Shown here: positions 23,266 through 34,684 of the stretch, piece after piece | Layout: every line of letters starts with the position of its first letter | How positions within the stretch are numbered: the stretch's first letter is position 1 | NCBI GenBank assembly: GCA_022570795.1 | Contig: JAKUDP010000002.1 | Coordinates: 434,001 to 498,000 of the forward strand | DNA: 64,000 nucleotides | Source of the DNA: Sphaerulina vaccinii | Lineage: Eukaryota; Ascomycota; Dothideomycetes; Mycosphaerellales; Mycosphaerellaceae | Reading direction: 5' to 3' | The notes under the pieces: model-generated | What the model saw: the letters and a program-made list of their open reading frames with translations, nothing else | Told to the model about the DNA's origin: nothing | Database searches by the model: none | Position numbers and translations under genes: made by a program

Positions 23266-26200
23266 AAGAAATACTAAGTTTTAGAGTAGTAGGTATTACT
23301 AAAAGTATTATATTTATATTTAGTTTATCTATACTTTTTACTATCTATAATAGCCTTCTTAATTCTAGCTTTAGAATAGGTAATCTATTCCTACTTTTAG
23401 ATAGGTTAATATATATAGCTTCTTATCTAATTCTATAAGTTAGTAGATTATTAAAAATATCTAGTAGTAGATTTATATTAATATATATAGAGTATAGAGC
23501 GTCTATATAAGTAGCTATTAAGTTACCTTAGATCGGTTTAGTACTAAAGGATTTATATTAAATAAATTATAATAGTAGCTCTAGAGTAATAGGCTATAGA
23601 GTTTCTAGTATTAAGTCTATAAAGTTAATATATTAATATATTATAGATATATAAGTATTCCTTATTAAGTCTACTAATCTATTCTAGAGTAGTATTATAA
23701 TCTTAGGTAAAAGAGGGTTTACTAATTAAAGCTAGTTATTTAGAATCTAGTCGAGTAAGTCTAATAGAAGATATATTAGCTACTATATTTAAGTCCAAGT
23801 ATAATAGCCTATCTATAAGTATATTATTATTACTAGATAACTATACTATATCTATAGTAACCCTTACTCTAAGTACTTTTATAAGTAGTATATAAAGGTA
23901 TACTATAGCCTCTCCTCTAACTTTTCTTTTTACTAATTTACTATATACTATAGAACTATCTATATATATAATAACTCTATAATTAATCTAGTAGTAGTTC
24001 TATTACTTAAAGGCTTCTAGAATTACTAAGACCTCTATTCTATTAATATAATACTAGTTTTACTAACTATTAAAGTATTTAATAAAGTAAGTATTCTTAG
24101 TATAAATAAGAAGGTAGTTTGTTTCTAAATTCTAGTAGAAATTACTATTTCTATACTAAAATATATCTATTCTAATACTTAATATATTAGTATATAGGTA
24201 TATTAAAAGTAAGAGATATATATTAATAACTCGAATACTCTTAGTATATAGTATAGCTTCTTTCTACTATTCTAGATTAGCTAAGAGTTCTTTTAGAATA
24301 TATAATTTTATATTATAGTAATTCTAGAAACTAGTAATATATTAAAATATACTAGTATTAAATACTTTACTAACTTCTACTACTCTAGTAGCCTAGGTAA
24401 GATATATTATAAATATTCTTACTTATTTAAGTATTATATAAGATCGCTAGCTCTTAGTAGCTCTATATAGTATTATTTCGAATTTTTTCTAATTTTTAAA
24501 GCTTATCTAATTTCTAGAAATCTAATAAAAGTAAAATAAAGTAAAATTCGATAATTTCTTTATTAACCTAGCTTTTTTATTTTCGAATAAGCTTGCTTAT
24601 ATAGTAGTTGTATTAATAATAGTTCCTAATACTTCGACTTTCTTACTTTATATATTCTTATTATTATTCTAAAATATACTAAAGTTAAAAGTAGTTATTT
24701 TCTAGATTTTATTAATTTAGTTAATTACAAATTACTAATTATAACTATTAATCTATAGTATAATAAAGATAAAATCGTCTAAGTAGTAGACTATAAATAT
24801 ACTTTTAGAGAGCTTGCGAGCTACTATCTAATATAGAGTATCTATAAATAGGTTAAATAGAAAAAGCACTATTCTAAGACCGAATAGAAGGTAGTTTTCC
24901 TTATATTTAACTCTATTCTATATAAATACAAATAGCTAATACTAGTATATAGTAATAGGAACTATTCTAAATATACTTTTAATATCTTTTTTAATAATTA
25001 TTATATTAGAACCTACCTATAGGATTAGAGAGAGAATATTATTCTATTTAGTATATAAAATAGTTATATATACTTTAGATATTAAGTTATTAATTAATTA
25101 GCCTACTAGGTAGAATAAGTTATAAATTCTATAGTATCTACTATTATACTTTGGAACTAGGCTCTAAAGTAATAGAATAACTTATTTACTAGGTTTAACT
25201 CTAGTAATTCTACTAGCTACAAAGTTAGCTATTACTTAATTAGTTATTTTACTTAGATCTAATATAGTACTTCTATAATTCGAGTTCTTATACTTCTATA
25301 CTAATAGTCTATTACTTTTAGTTTAAGAGTTAAAGTAATACCTACTATTAGATAATATACTAAAATCTACTCTATACTTAATATAGTCTACTAGTAATAC
25401 TTTTAAAAGTCTAGGAAACTTTTCTATACTATTATACTAAGTATCTACCTTTAGAGGTATTAAGCCTTCTAGTAATAGTATTCTAGATATATATATATTA
25501 TACTTAGATATAGTATTTAGTATATTATTAAAAGCTTTAGTAATAAGTAATTAATTATCTATAAATATTACTTCTAGTATATTTTTATTAATTTAGTTAA
25601 AAAGTAGTATCTCTTTATTCTCTACTTATTTATATAGGTCTAAGAGCTTAGAATAAGGTAATTTATATATATTTTCTTAATCTATACTATATATAATAAT
25701 ATTAGAGTATCTAGATACTAGTATAGAAGGTAATTTAGGAACTCTAGAATATTTAAATTTATTAAATTTATTAAATTTATTACTTTTATATATTAGAGTT
25801 TTAGAATATTACTCTTTTCTCGCTTTCTTAGTTAGCGACTAAGAGTATAAAACCTTGCGATAGTCGCCTCTATAAGTAGAGTATATATAATTTATAAAAT
25901 ATTTCTAGTTATATTTATACTAGCTCTTATTATAATTCTTATATATTTTTCTTTTTATCTTAGCTTCAAGTTATATAATCTATTACTTTTTTAAATCTAC
26001 TATATTTAGAGTTAGAGGTACTATAGGCGCTCTATTTAGTAGAGTAGATAGTACTAATATTTAAAAATAAGCAAGCTACTTATATATCTTCTAAGTAGTA
26101 AGCTTATTATAGAAATACTAAAAGTATTACTAATAGGCTTCTAATAGACCTCTACTATTAAGTATATATTAGTACTATAAGATAGTAACTTTATAAAAAG

Positions 26201-27160
26201 CTATATTCTAGTTATATTCCTCCTACTATTTCTAGATTTAAAGTACAAACTTACTAATTCTATTACTAAGCTTAATTGCACCTTCGGCTTCTAGTTTATT
26301 AGTATAAAAAGTAATATAGAGATTCCTCCAAACCTCTATATATCTTGCCTATACTATAATATTAGGGATTATAGTATATTTACCTTTAATATACTATTAG
26401 TAGAAATAGCTACTTATATTAATAATTTCCTATATTTCTTTATAATCTATAACTCTTAATCTTATAGTAATAGCTTTAGTAAGTCTAGTATATTAAATTT
26501 ACTTTTTGAAATATTATTAATAAAAGTATTTTTTATACTTTAGTCTACTACCTTATCTCTAATCTAGTATTAAAGAGTAATAGGTATCTTACCTATAAAG
26601 CTATTTTAAAAAGTAGTTAGTTCGATAGTTAGTATAGCTAGTATAGCTACTTATTAATAAGTATAAAGAATATTATATTAGATCTTATAGATCTACTACT
26701 ATTTAAGTATCGCACCTATACTAGGTAGAGGTAGTATAGTTGCTAGCTATTAAAAGACTATATTACCTAGAGTTTAGTTAAGGAAGTTCTAAAGGTTTAT
26801 TTTATTTAATTAAGAGACTTCTTAGTCTTATTCTTAGAGGAATTAGTTTGCAAATTAGTTTATAAAAGAGTCTTATTTAAAATTAAGTTTATCTTCTAAA
26901 ATAGTTACTTTTAAAGAGCTTGTAATAATACTTTTACTCTTGTTTGTAGCCTTTCTATTTACTATTTTTAATCTATCTATTAATACTATTAGTTAATCTA
27001 GACTTAGTATACTTTATAGTACTTAAATTACTTAGATTGAGAGAGAGAGCTAAAACTATATACCTAAAGCTATTTTAGAAGGTATATATAGAATAGATAG
27101 TATATTCTAGTATAAGTATATACTCTTTCTATACTTATATATAGCCTAAGCTATATATAT
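23266..27160 (-). mobile_element. DIRS-like (tyrosine recombinase) retroelement, copy 3
   Basis: The most readable of three copies. On the minus strand the order is: a gag-like region with a partly mutated Cys/His segment (about 25860), then RT with LLFGLRIVLFLFNLFIDTL and YYLDDFIF (YLDD at 24775-24786), then RNase H (about 24030-23770) with EVLVILEAF, IYIDSS and a D-x-x-N-x-x-AN segment. Last comes the start of a tyrosine recombinase (about 23570-23270) with GNLIATYIDALYS, NRLPILKLELRRL and a degraded L-K/R-L-x-E box. RT followed by RNase H and then tyrosine recombinase is the order of DIRS elements and differs from LTR or LINE elements. The recombinase is cut before its second catalytic box by the Copia junction. 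Confidence 0.65.
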
Positions 27161-27284
27161 AAGTAGGGCTTAATAGAGCTAGTTTAGGTATCTACTAAAG
27201 AATAAGTAGTAGATATTTTAATAAAAGCTCTAGATTTGTAATTGTTTTCTACTCTACTTAATTATCTATTATAGTCTATACCTC

Positions 27285-28545
27285 TAAAGTATCTACTATA
27301 AGCTATAGTATTATAGTATATAGGCCTCTAGATTCTATACTTTCGGTCTTACTAGTAATAAGATATATACTCTATAGTTAAAGATTCTAATATAGTAATA
27401 AAAGTAATAGAAGTAATCTAAAATTTAAACTTTTATTTTTCTAATCTTTAGCTACTATACTAAGCTTTAGGCTTATATAATCTTAATCTTAGACTCTATA
27501 CTTCTAGTTTTACTAGTAATAAGACCTAAAGTCTATAGTAAAAAACTCTCTAATATAGTAATAGAGAACTAATAGAAATAATTTAAAATTTAAATATCTA
27601 TTTTTTTACTTTTTATCTACTATAAGCTATAGAGATATACTATATAGATATTAGACTCTATACCTTCGGTTTTACTAGTAGTAAGACCTAGAATCTAAAT
27701 TAAAAGATTATAATATAGTAGTATAACTAATAGAACTAATCTAAAATCTAAATTTTAACTTTTCTACTTAATAGCTTCTATAATCTATAGAATTATAGTA
27801 TATAGATTTTAGACTCTATACTTTCGGTCCTTCTAGTAATAAGACCTAAAGTCTATATAAAAAGATTCTAATATAGTAATAGAAATATTAGAAATAACTC
27901 TAGACTTAATTATTTACTTTTCGACTTATTAGCTTCTATATACTATAGGCTAGTACTATAGATCTTAGACTCTATACTTTTAGTCTTTCAAGTAATAAGA
28001 CCTAAAGTCTATATAAAAAGATTCTAATATAGTAATAGAAGTATTAGAAACAACTCTAGACTTAAATATTTACTTTTCTATTTATTAGCTTCTATATACT
28101 ATAGGATTATACTATATAGGTCTTAGACTCTATATCTTCGGTCTTACTAGTAGTAAGACCTAGAGTCTATATTAAAAGATTCTATTATAGTAATAAAGCT
28201 ATTAGAAATAACTCTAGACTTAAATTTTTACTTTTCTATTTATTAGCTTTTATAAGCTATAGGCTAGTATTATAGGTCTTAGACTCTATAATTCTAGTCT
28301 TACTAGTAGTAAGATCTAAAGTCTATATTAAAAGACCTATAAATAGTAGAAGTAATAAAAACAAGCTAAGATCTAGATTTTAATTTTCTACTTCTTAGCT
28401 ACTTTAAGCTATAGGCTAGTACTATATATCTTAGACTCTATAATTCTAGCCTTACTATTTATAAAACCTAATATCTATATAGAAAAATCGAAAATAAGTA
28501 ATAGAACTAATAGAAAAATTCCAAAATCTATATTTTAAGTCTTTT
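27285..28545. repeat. Tandem array, eight copies of a ~157-bp unit with internal palindrome
   Basis: The phrase AGACTCTATA or a close variant recurs at about 27330, 27490, 27653, 27811, 27967, 28135, 28280 and 28433, with spacings of 145-168 bp. Each unit holds an imperfect hairpin: AGACT.. and GGTC, then TTACTAGTAGTAA, then GACC and ..AGTCT. A variable tail with AATAGAAGTATTAGAAATAAC follows. The array ends at the GC-rich edge of the island. It is degenerate and AT-rich, consistent with RIP acting on tandem repeats. Confidence 0.85.
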
Positions 28546-28553
28546 TTAGTTTC

Positions 28554-29329
28554 TTAGCTAGTAAGATCTATAAGCTCTTTGATATGCTCAGCGGCAATAG
28601 TCATCCACGTTGCTGCAGCCGGGAGATAGAGGTCATTGAGCTCACCCTGATCGTACTCAAGTCCAAGCATAAGACCCACCTCGGCAAGGAATCCTATACC
28701 TTGTCGGATGTTTGGCTTCCCTTGCTGTAGAAATGTGGCAGCGAAGGTGGTGGTCTCGAGCAGAGATTGCTTGCCACCAAGGAAGCGATGTACATCGAGA
28801 TCTATGTACGCAACAATCAGCCAAAGTCCAGATGTATGCTTGTGATGTACGTACCGAAAGCCTGCAAGCGGAAATCCCAAGCAAGACCTGGAAGATCGCG
28901 CCAGAACACTGTATCGCCAACCGAAGTAGATTAAGTAGAGGCGGTGGTAGCTTGCATAACGTTCCCTTGCTCGGAGAGGGAGTTGAGCAATGCAACCATC
29001 CTGATTGCATTGCTTCGTTCGCGGCCACAATATCTTGAGGCCATGACTAGTGCATGCCATAGAGAAGTGATCTTTCGGTCATTGCCTTTACGCAAAGACT
29101 CATCGTAGGCCATCGCGATCGTTCGTGCAGACGCTTCAGGCTCAAGCTCTTCGTTGACGAATGCCTCGAGCGTGCGTGGGATGTGGTCATCTTGGCCACC
29201 AAACATCCGCTTCAGATCCGGCAGAAGGTCTCCAGATACCATATTGACTGTGGCGTTGTTGTAGACGGAGCAGTATGCAACAACTGTTCCGAGTCCTGGA
29301 TGATAGGTATAGCTACTGCTCATCGACAC
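28554..29329 (-). pseudogene. DUF3632-like fungal protein gene with one in-frame stop
   Basis: Exons are 28855-29329 and 28554-28801, with a GTACGT..TAG intron (28802-28854). The frame reads from MSMSSSYTYHP through LLNSLSEQG to VFWRDLPGLAWDFRLQAF, then DLDVHRFLGGKQSLLETT, about 240 codons in all. The overall look is that of the uncharacterised fungal DUF3632 group, though I assign this only tentatively. One stop, TAA at 28931-28933, interrupts an otherwise unbroken frame. No canonical intron I could find removes it and keeps the frame. The ancestral codon would be CAA, and CAA to TAA is a RIP-type C-to-T change in CpA. The gene ends 9 bp from the repeat array, so RIP spreading from the island is a plausible cause. 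Confidence 0.55.
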
Positions 29330-30145
29330 AACTCCATCAAACGAGATGAGAAGTCGTAAAGTCTGGGGAACGCTGCCACTTCAGCCTAATGGAGCAGTAA
29401 CTCAATCAAGACTGCGGTGACGATTCGGTTTGATGTCATCGATTCTGAAGCTCAGGGTGCAGCTAACGACCAAGCTGAAGTGCTGATCCTTTCAGCCTTG
29501 AAATCAGTACGCTGCTCGTCGGGCATAGGATTCAGACGCTTATGAAGAAATCCCGCGTGGTGAGCGGTGAAGCGCAATCTTAGCCAAAAGCTAGTCAATG
29601 TTGCTCCAGCATATAAGCCTCCGTCTAGAAAAGCTTGGTCACGTACTATGCTGTATCAACTTAACCACTCATAAGCTCTTCGTGCATCAAGACCGGATTG
29701 TGGAGGGCACGCTTGTGACTAAGCTCATCCGAGCTCGATACAGAATGTTGGTCGTAAGTAGGCTCCATGCGGAGAGTGATCGACGATCATCAACAACCGC
29801 GCCGCATGCATAACGGAACGCATGGACTTGAGATTACAGCGCTAGATCATGCAAGAGTATGGCAAGACAAGATCTGATCAATGAAATGCTAGCCACTAAC
29901 ATGTCGTGGGCCTCTGGCCAGTTCGTTGTTCTCCAAGCGCCCGAGTTGTCCAACCAGCCGAAGCGACCGTTCTCAAAGACGTGACATTGCTTTGTTCGAC
30001 GTAGAGAGACAGAAAGAATGCCAGACAGGTGATGAATGATCCACATGATCGCTCGCATCTGTATCGCTTGCATCTGACTCGCATTGGGATGTCTATTGAC
30101 ACCCATCACACAGAAGCCGGTGGCTGGCATTCACTGCCTGAAGAT
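29330..30145. other. Intergenic; one uncertain open frame
   Basis: No recognised gene. On the minus strand, 29834-30130 encodes an ATG-initiated 98-residue frame (GRFGWLDNSGAWRTTNWPE) without known domains. It might be part of a spliced gene or a chance frame. The rest shows only short frames. Confidence 0.35.
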
Positions 30146-32016
30146 TCAGTCCTCGGTATCGTCGGAATCGTGCTCGCTGTATCCTCCTGAATCGGCTTGC
30201 CCTCGCAACGCGTCGCTTATTTGCTCATCCAGGTCAGCCACGGAGAGTGCGTCGTGACTAAAGTCCGATTCCAGGTCTATAACGTCATCGTGTTCTTCTT
30301 CTTCGTCTTCTTCTTCACTAGACATGTTGTCTGATCCATCGCCGAAAGCAAATCTCGCATCGAAACCACGCTCCTCGGGCAACACGTCCTCAGGCAATGA
30401 CTGCCAGCCATCGGCTGCTGAATCGAAAAGCAAATGGGTCGCCTGTTCGGTCTCGCCATGCAAGAAGGGCGGGATCAGGTCGCCTCGGGCGAGTTGGAAG
30501 AATATCCTCAGCCTGGTGTTCTTTGTGGAGAAAAGCTTCATGCCTTGTTCCACAGCAAATTCTGTAGGGGTATCGCGGAATCTCTTGATAGACCGACTGC
30601 CTTTGACATTTATGTGGAGTTGCTGGAGAGTGTTTGAGATGACGCACTGTTCAGCGAGCTTGTATATGAGCCATTTGTAGGTCATATCATCTGCAATATA
30701 GACAACTGCAAGTTCTCTGAGCTGCGGTGCTGCTTGTAGTGCTGCGCTTAACAGCCGACCATCTCGGTCTTCGCATAGCATGTCGTCAATAAAGAGCTTA
30801 CGCAGCTCCGGAAGGTTCGCAAAAATCTGCAAAAGATCTGCGTTCAGCTTTGAAGACGTTTCATGAGGGTCAATTGGCTCATCAATTAGGCCAGCCGTTC
30901 TTGGACGATAAGTGAATGCCTGCAGCGAGTGCGCTTGCTGCACCAGTGCTGCGCGCGTTTGCGCCGTGTCGCGATAGAAGAGGTCGCCGTTGTTGTCCTA
31001 CAAGAGTAGGAGGTAGAAGGTAAGCAAGTATCTCTGAACAACGCGAATGTGTTTCATTAGGGTTGTCTGTGAGCTTGTCGCCACAGCAGGCTTACGCTCA
31101 GTGATACATTGGGAAATGGGGGATGTCTTTGGCCTACTACTGCTTACCGTGTAGTGTCCGTCATTATGATCACGATTCTCGCCTGGATCTCGTCAGTACT
31201 TACTCGATGTTGGTCAAGGAGCATGCGACAAGGTGCGGCGAGTGATTCTGACGACTGTCGCGAGTCTTTCGAAGCACAGTGTGTCGAAAGCAGATACATA
31301 CCAAGGTATAGCGCCTCGAGAGCGCGAGGATATGCAAGCATTGCCGATAGCCCGGCGTGGTTGATCTTGCACTCAATCAGTGTCAAATGCTTCAGTGGTG
31401 TAGTGAACTTGGGCGCCTCATCGAGAGTCTCGAAGGTTATGGTGGCACACGATAGTGTCATCTCCTCAATACAGGGATGGCAGAACAGCTCGTATGGCGC
31501 GTTCCAGTAGCGTGATTCGTCGCCGTTGTTGTGAAGTACCAGTCGCTTCAACATCTGTAGAGCTGGAGCGTTCGCAGTGAATGCTGACATCTTCAGGGCT
31601 GAACCTCTAAGTAGGTGCAGAGCATTCTGACTGATGGGTGGCCAGTTTCCATCTCCTCGCCATCGCTGATAATTGCAAGTAGGACTTTCAATGATGAGTT
31701 CTTGTAGATTTTGTGTCATGTTCAGGACCTTGGGAAGCTTTTGTAGACCGATCTCGTGGCGGTGTTTTGCGCGTATATCTATTTTACGGACGATGGTCGC
31801 GCGCTTTGGACGTTTCCTGAATGCGGCCCAGATGTTCCTGAGATTTCGGCCAGTCCTGATGAAGAGATCGCGCCATATAATGTCCTCGACGATGTCTTGA
31901 TAGTGAGAAGAGGTCACGGCGAGACTCAGAGGTGAGCTCCACCCATCGATGTCCACTAAGGCCTCGACGATGAGGGCCACGAGCTCAGGAGGCAGGTCGT
32001 CGAGTGTGAGTGCCAT
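30146..32016 (-). CDS. F-box protein with leucine-rich-repeat-like region
   Basis: Three exons on the minus strand: 31302-32016, 31204-31247 and 30146-30997. The introns are GTATGT..CAG (31248-31301) and GTAAGT..TAG (30998-31203), giving about 536 residues. The start at 32016 gives MALTLDDLPPELVALIVEAL, a classical F-box opening at the very N-terminus, and a frame extending further upstream has no better ATG. Residues about 60-330 contain irregular leucine-rich segments (LKRLVLHNN, LKHLTLIEC, LEALYLES) as in fungal F-box/LRR proteins. The C-terminus is highly acidic (SSEEEDEEEEHDD). Such proteins act as substrate receptors of SCF ubiquitin ligases. The target is unknown. The 44-bp middle exon restores YL-ESLAAPCRMLLDQHR-DNNGD. 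Confidence 0.72.
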
Positions 32017-32318
32017 GTTGATGTACCCATGCGCACCTACATTCGCAATCACTTTCGATCTGCAAGCGCCTCCCTTGATAGGCTCTCTCTGAATTACAAA
32101 CGATTTCTGTGAGGCGGTGGGGGCCGCTTGCAAAGCCGCAGTGGTTGCAAAAGTCCGTGAGAATGGTTAGTCGATGTTGATGTTGAAATTGAGATCACAG
32201 CTGAAGTTGAGGAGGACCCACCAAGCACCACGCGACGCGCCAGTAAACTCTAAATCGCGTTCCTCTATCGCGACCTCCACTTCTACACTTCTCTAACAAC
32301 ACCCTCCACCAAGACATC

Positions 32319-33092
32319 ATGGACGATATAGACGACATCCTCGCCCCCGTATCCGCTCCTTCTCTCGACTCTCGCACCCTCGACCTCCAATCCCTAACGC
32401 GAGCATGGATCAACGAACGCACTTCTCCAACTCTCCTACCCTACCCCACAGCCCTCATTGACCGCTACAACGAGAACATCAAAAGACAAATACAAATCAT
32501 AGAGGATATGACAGGCTCAATGGATCCTTCCAAAAACTTTGTCTTGGTGGTTTTGCAAACGGAATTGGAGAGGATGAAGTTTTTGATGAGGGGTTTTTTG
32601 AGGAGTAGGATTGGGAAGGTATGTATAAGGCTGTGTGGGGAGTAGGAGAGGTTCGGGTGGAGAGGACGGTGAGGACGGTGCTGATGTGACATCGATGTTC
32701 AGATTGATAAATTTCCTATACACTACCGCGAACTGCATCTGCAACAGCAAGAACGATCACAATCGCAATACGACGACAATCCACAACCTCTCCTCTCAAC
32801 TTTGGAAACACAATATCTCGAAGCTCATCAGACGCTTCTGGTACAACACTACCACTCATCTTTCATGTCTCTCTTCCCGACACAGTTACATCGCTTGGAC
32901 GATAGTTCCGGTGGAATCGCAATGGTTGATAAGCCAGATGAGGACGCTACGGTATTCTGTAGGGTGTTGAGAGATTGCTATGTGGACAGACCGGTGTATG
33001 GTGGGCTAGATCTGTTGAGGGGAGATGTTTGGATTTTAAGATGGAGGACCATTGCGGAGAGTGTTAAAAGGGGTGATGTTGAGTTGATATGA
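32319..33092 (+). CDS. SLD5: DNA replication complex GINS subunit Sld5
   Basis: Exons are 32319-32618 and 32703-33092, with intron GTATGT..CAG (32619-32702), giving 229 residues. It starts MDDIDDILAPVSAP. The alpha-helical A domain carries DLQSLTRAWINERTSP, LLPYPTALIDRYNENIKRQI and LQTELERMKFLMRGFLRSRI-GKIDKF. The latter is the typical Sld5 sequence of RSYLRxRLxKIxK type. The small C-terminal B domain follows (FCRVLRDCYVDRPVYG, DVWILRWRTIAESVKRGDVELI). Sld5 joins Psf1-3 in the GINS ring of the CMG replicative helicase in the nucleus. The length matches fungal orthologues. The gene is tail-to-tail with twinfilin, only about 100 bp apart. Confidence 0.9.
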
Positions 33093-33194
33093 GAATGACG
33101 AAAATGATGAGGGGATGCAGAGCGAGATATGATACCCGGCTTTTATGGCCACAGATACAGAGGCAATGTTATGCTATGCTATGGCAGCGGAAGA

Positions 33195-34264
33195 CTACCG
33201 TCTACCAGGCCTCTTCGGTCTCGCAAAGCCACCAGCCTTTGGCGTCTCAGCACCATTGTTCGCACTCTGCCCTACACTGTCTCCTCCAAACAGGTCTGCC
33301 GTCAGCTCACTCGGCTCGGTAGCCTCAAGCGACTTCGTAACCTTGATCCCAGCATCCCGCTCGGCAACAGTCCGCGTCCAGCTCTTTCCAGTAGAGTAGA
33401 TCATTCTCTCTTTGATCTTCGACGCCGTAGGACAAGTATATACGAACAATATCGTCGGCTTGCCATCCTCAGTCGGAATCGAAGGATGCGAATAGAAGCT
33501 ATATCTCGGTTCCGTCGTACTCAGCAAAGCAGCCACACCCGAAGGTTGTACGTTATCGTTCGAAGAATCCAGCGTCAACGTCTCGTTTGGTAGCTCATAT
33601 TTCAGCTGTACCAATGTGCCTTTGCAGTCCTCCTCGTTCAGCGACTGCAGTGCTTCCAGAACACCTTCTCCCGTCGGCACATTGATCTTATTCGGTGCGT
33701 GTCCTCTTCTCGCAGATGTCCCCTGCGATTCTTGCGCTTCTGCATCTTTCACGCCTCCTAGCAGAGCTTCCTCTTCCGTCAATGGTGCTTTCAACGCCTC
33801 GTGCTGTTCATGCTTCTTCCACCCTTCAGCGGTCAACTCACTCGCTTCTGTCGCGAAGAGTGTCTGTCTGAACCTTTGGATTCCCAATTCCCTCACCAAG
33901 GTAAGTCGCGTCGAAGCGAAAAGCATCTTTTGGCGTACGGGTGCTGCATTGGGAACATATGTGATTGCGACATAGCCGTCTGCGGCAGTAGGCTCGACTT
34001 TGAGTAGGATGTACAAGGCTTTGTCGGTCTTCGCGTGGCTGGAGACTTGTGCTAGATCGGATTGGAAGTCCTGCGATTGGAGAGGGATAGTGGTAACGGG
34101 AACTAGCTTCTCATTCTCGATGCCTGCGATGAGAGCCCGCTCGCTGTTGGAGGAGACGAAGCTGTTGAAAGCATCGTGCAGCTCTTGCGAGGCTGGAAGG
34201 TGTCAGCGAGAACGATACCATAGAGTGGCAGGCTGGCTGGCTGACCTGAGATTCCGGACTGCAT
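33195..34264 (-). CDS. TWF1: Twinfilin, actin monomer-binding protein
   Basis: Exons are 34246-34264 and 33195-34192, with a short first intron GTCAGC..CAG (34193-34245). The first exon encodes only MQSGIS, and splicing gives MQSGIS-ASQELHDAFNSFVSS. The product is 338 residues, the usual fungal twinfilin length. Two ADF-homology domains are present: residues about 6-140 (ILLKVEP, GYVAITYVPNAAPVRQKMLFASTR) and about 175-300 (LVQLKYELPNETL, ILFVYTCPTASKIKERMIYSTGK). The KIKERMIYSTGK helix is the actin-binding long helix. The C-terminal tail is Lys/Arg-rich (KAGGFARPKRPGRR). Twinfilin sequesters ADP-actin and caps barbed ends at cortical actin patches. It is divergent from the lactonase gene, with about 420 bp between starts. 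Confidence 0.9.
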
Positions 34265-34684
34265 GATGTTGTGAATGTTATGGTATTGTGGTCTTGCATG
34301 TGAAAGCCGATTTGACGTCGTCGGATGTCTGTCGGAACCAAGGAACCCGCGCTAGTGTATCTGTGTATCAACTTCACTTCAAATTCATCGTCTCTTCCTA
34401 CAACAACGGCAACAGCTTCTCCAGTAGTCCATCGTACTGCCAGCACTGTCAGAGCGAGATCTGCTACGCCTGGACATGCTTCGTGGTGCAGAGAACACAG
34501 CATACACCTCTACTAATTGACTAACTGTAGGTTTCGGACCGTGTTTGCAATTGATTTCTCCACTTCAAGGGCTTCAAGGGCTCGGAAAATCATACCCTAC
34601 TCTTCTTCCGACGACAACATATATGAGTAAACAAGTAGTCGTTCCTTAATCTCACTATAGACAACTACAAGCATAGCAGAAAAG
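34265..34684. promoter_or_regulatory. Divergent promoter region, TWF1 and lactonase
   Basis: 420 bp between two divergent start codons, with no open frame of interest. It must hold both promoters. I see no motif firm enough to name. Confidence 0.4.

Larger units (their letters stand above)
6771..28545. repeat. AT-rich, RIP-mutated repeat island
   Basis: A sharp base-composition change occurs at both edges. Inside, CpA and TpG are nearly absent while TpA, CpT and ApG dominate. This is the signature of C-to-T change at CpA on both strands, as caused by RIP in Pezizomycotina. Ancestral Trp, Gln, His and Cys codons appear as stops or Tyr. The content is transposon remnants only: three DIRS-like copies, a Tc1/mariner-like element, three Copia copies and a tandem-repeat array. 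GC recovers partly in the youngest Copia copy (about 17.5-20.8 kb). No intact gene is present. 6771-8000 is the most degraded part, and I could identify nothing in it. Confidence 0.92.

Noticed and set aside
24400..25300. Assignment of the YLDDFIF reverse transcriptase to a LINE or Gypsy element
   Set aside because: The downstream RNase H and tyrosine-recombinase segments, and the absence of an LTR or endonuclease, fit DIRS better.
27285..28545. Regularly spaced palindromic repeats as a CRISPR-like array
   Set aside because: This is nuclear fungal DNA. The whole ~157-bp unit is repeated, with no unique spacers between short repeats.
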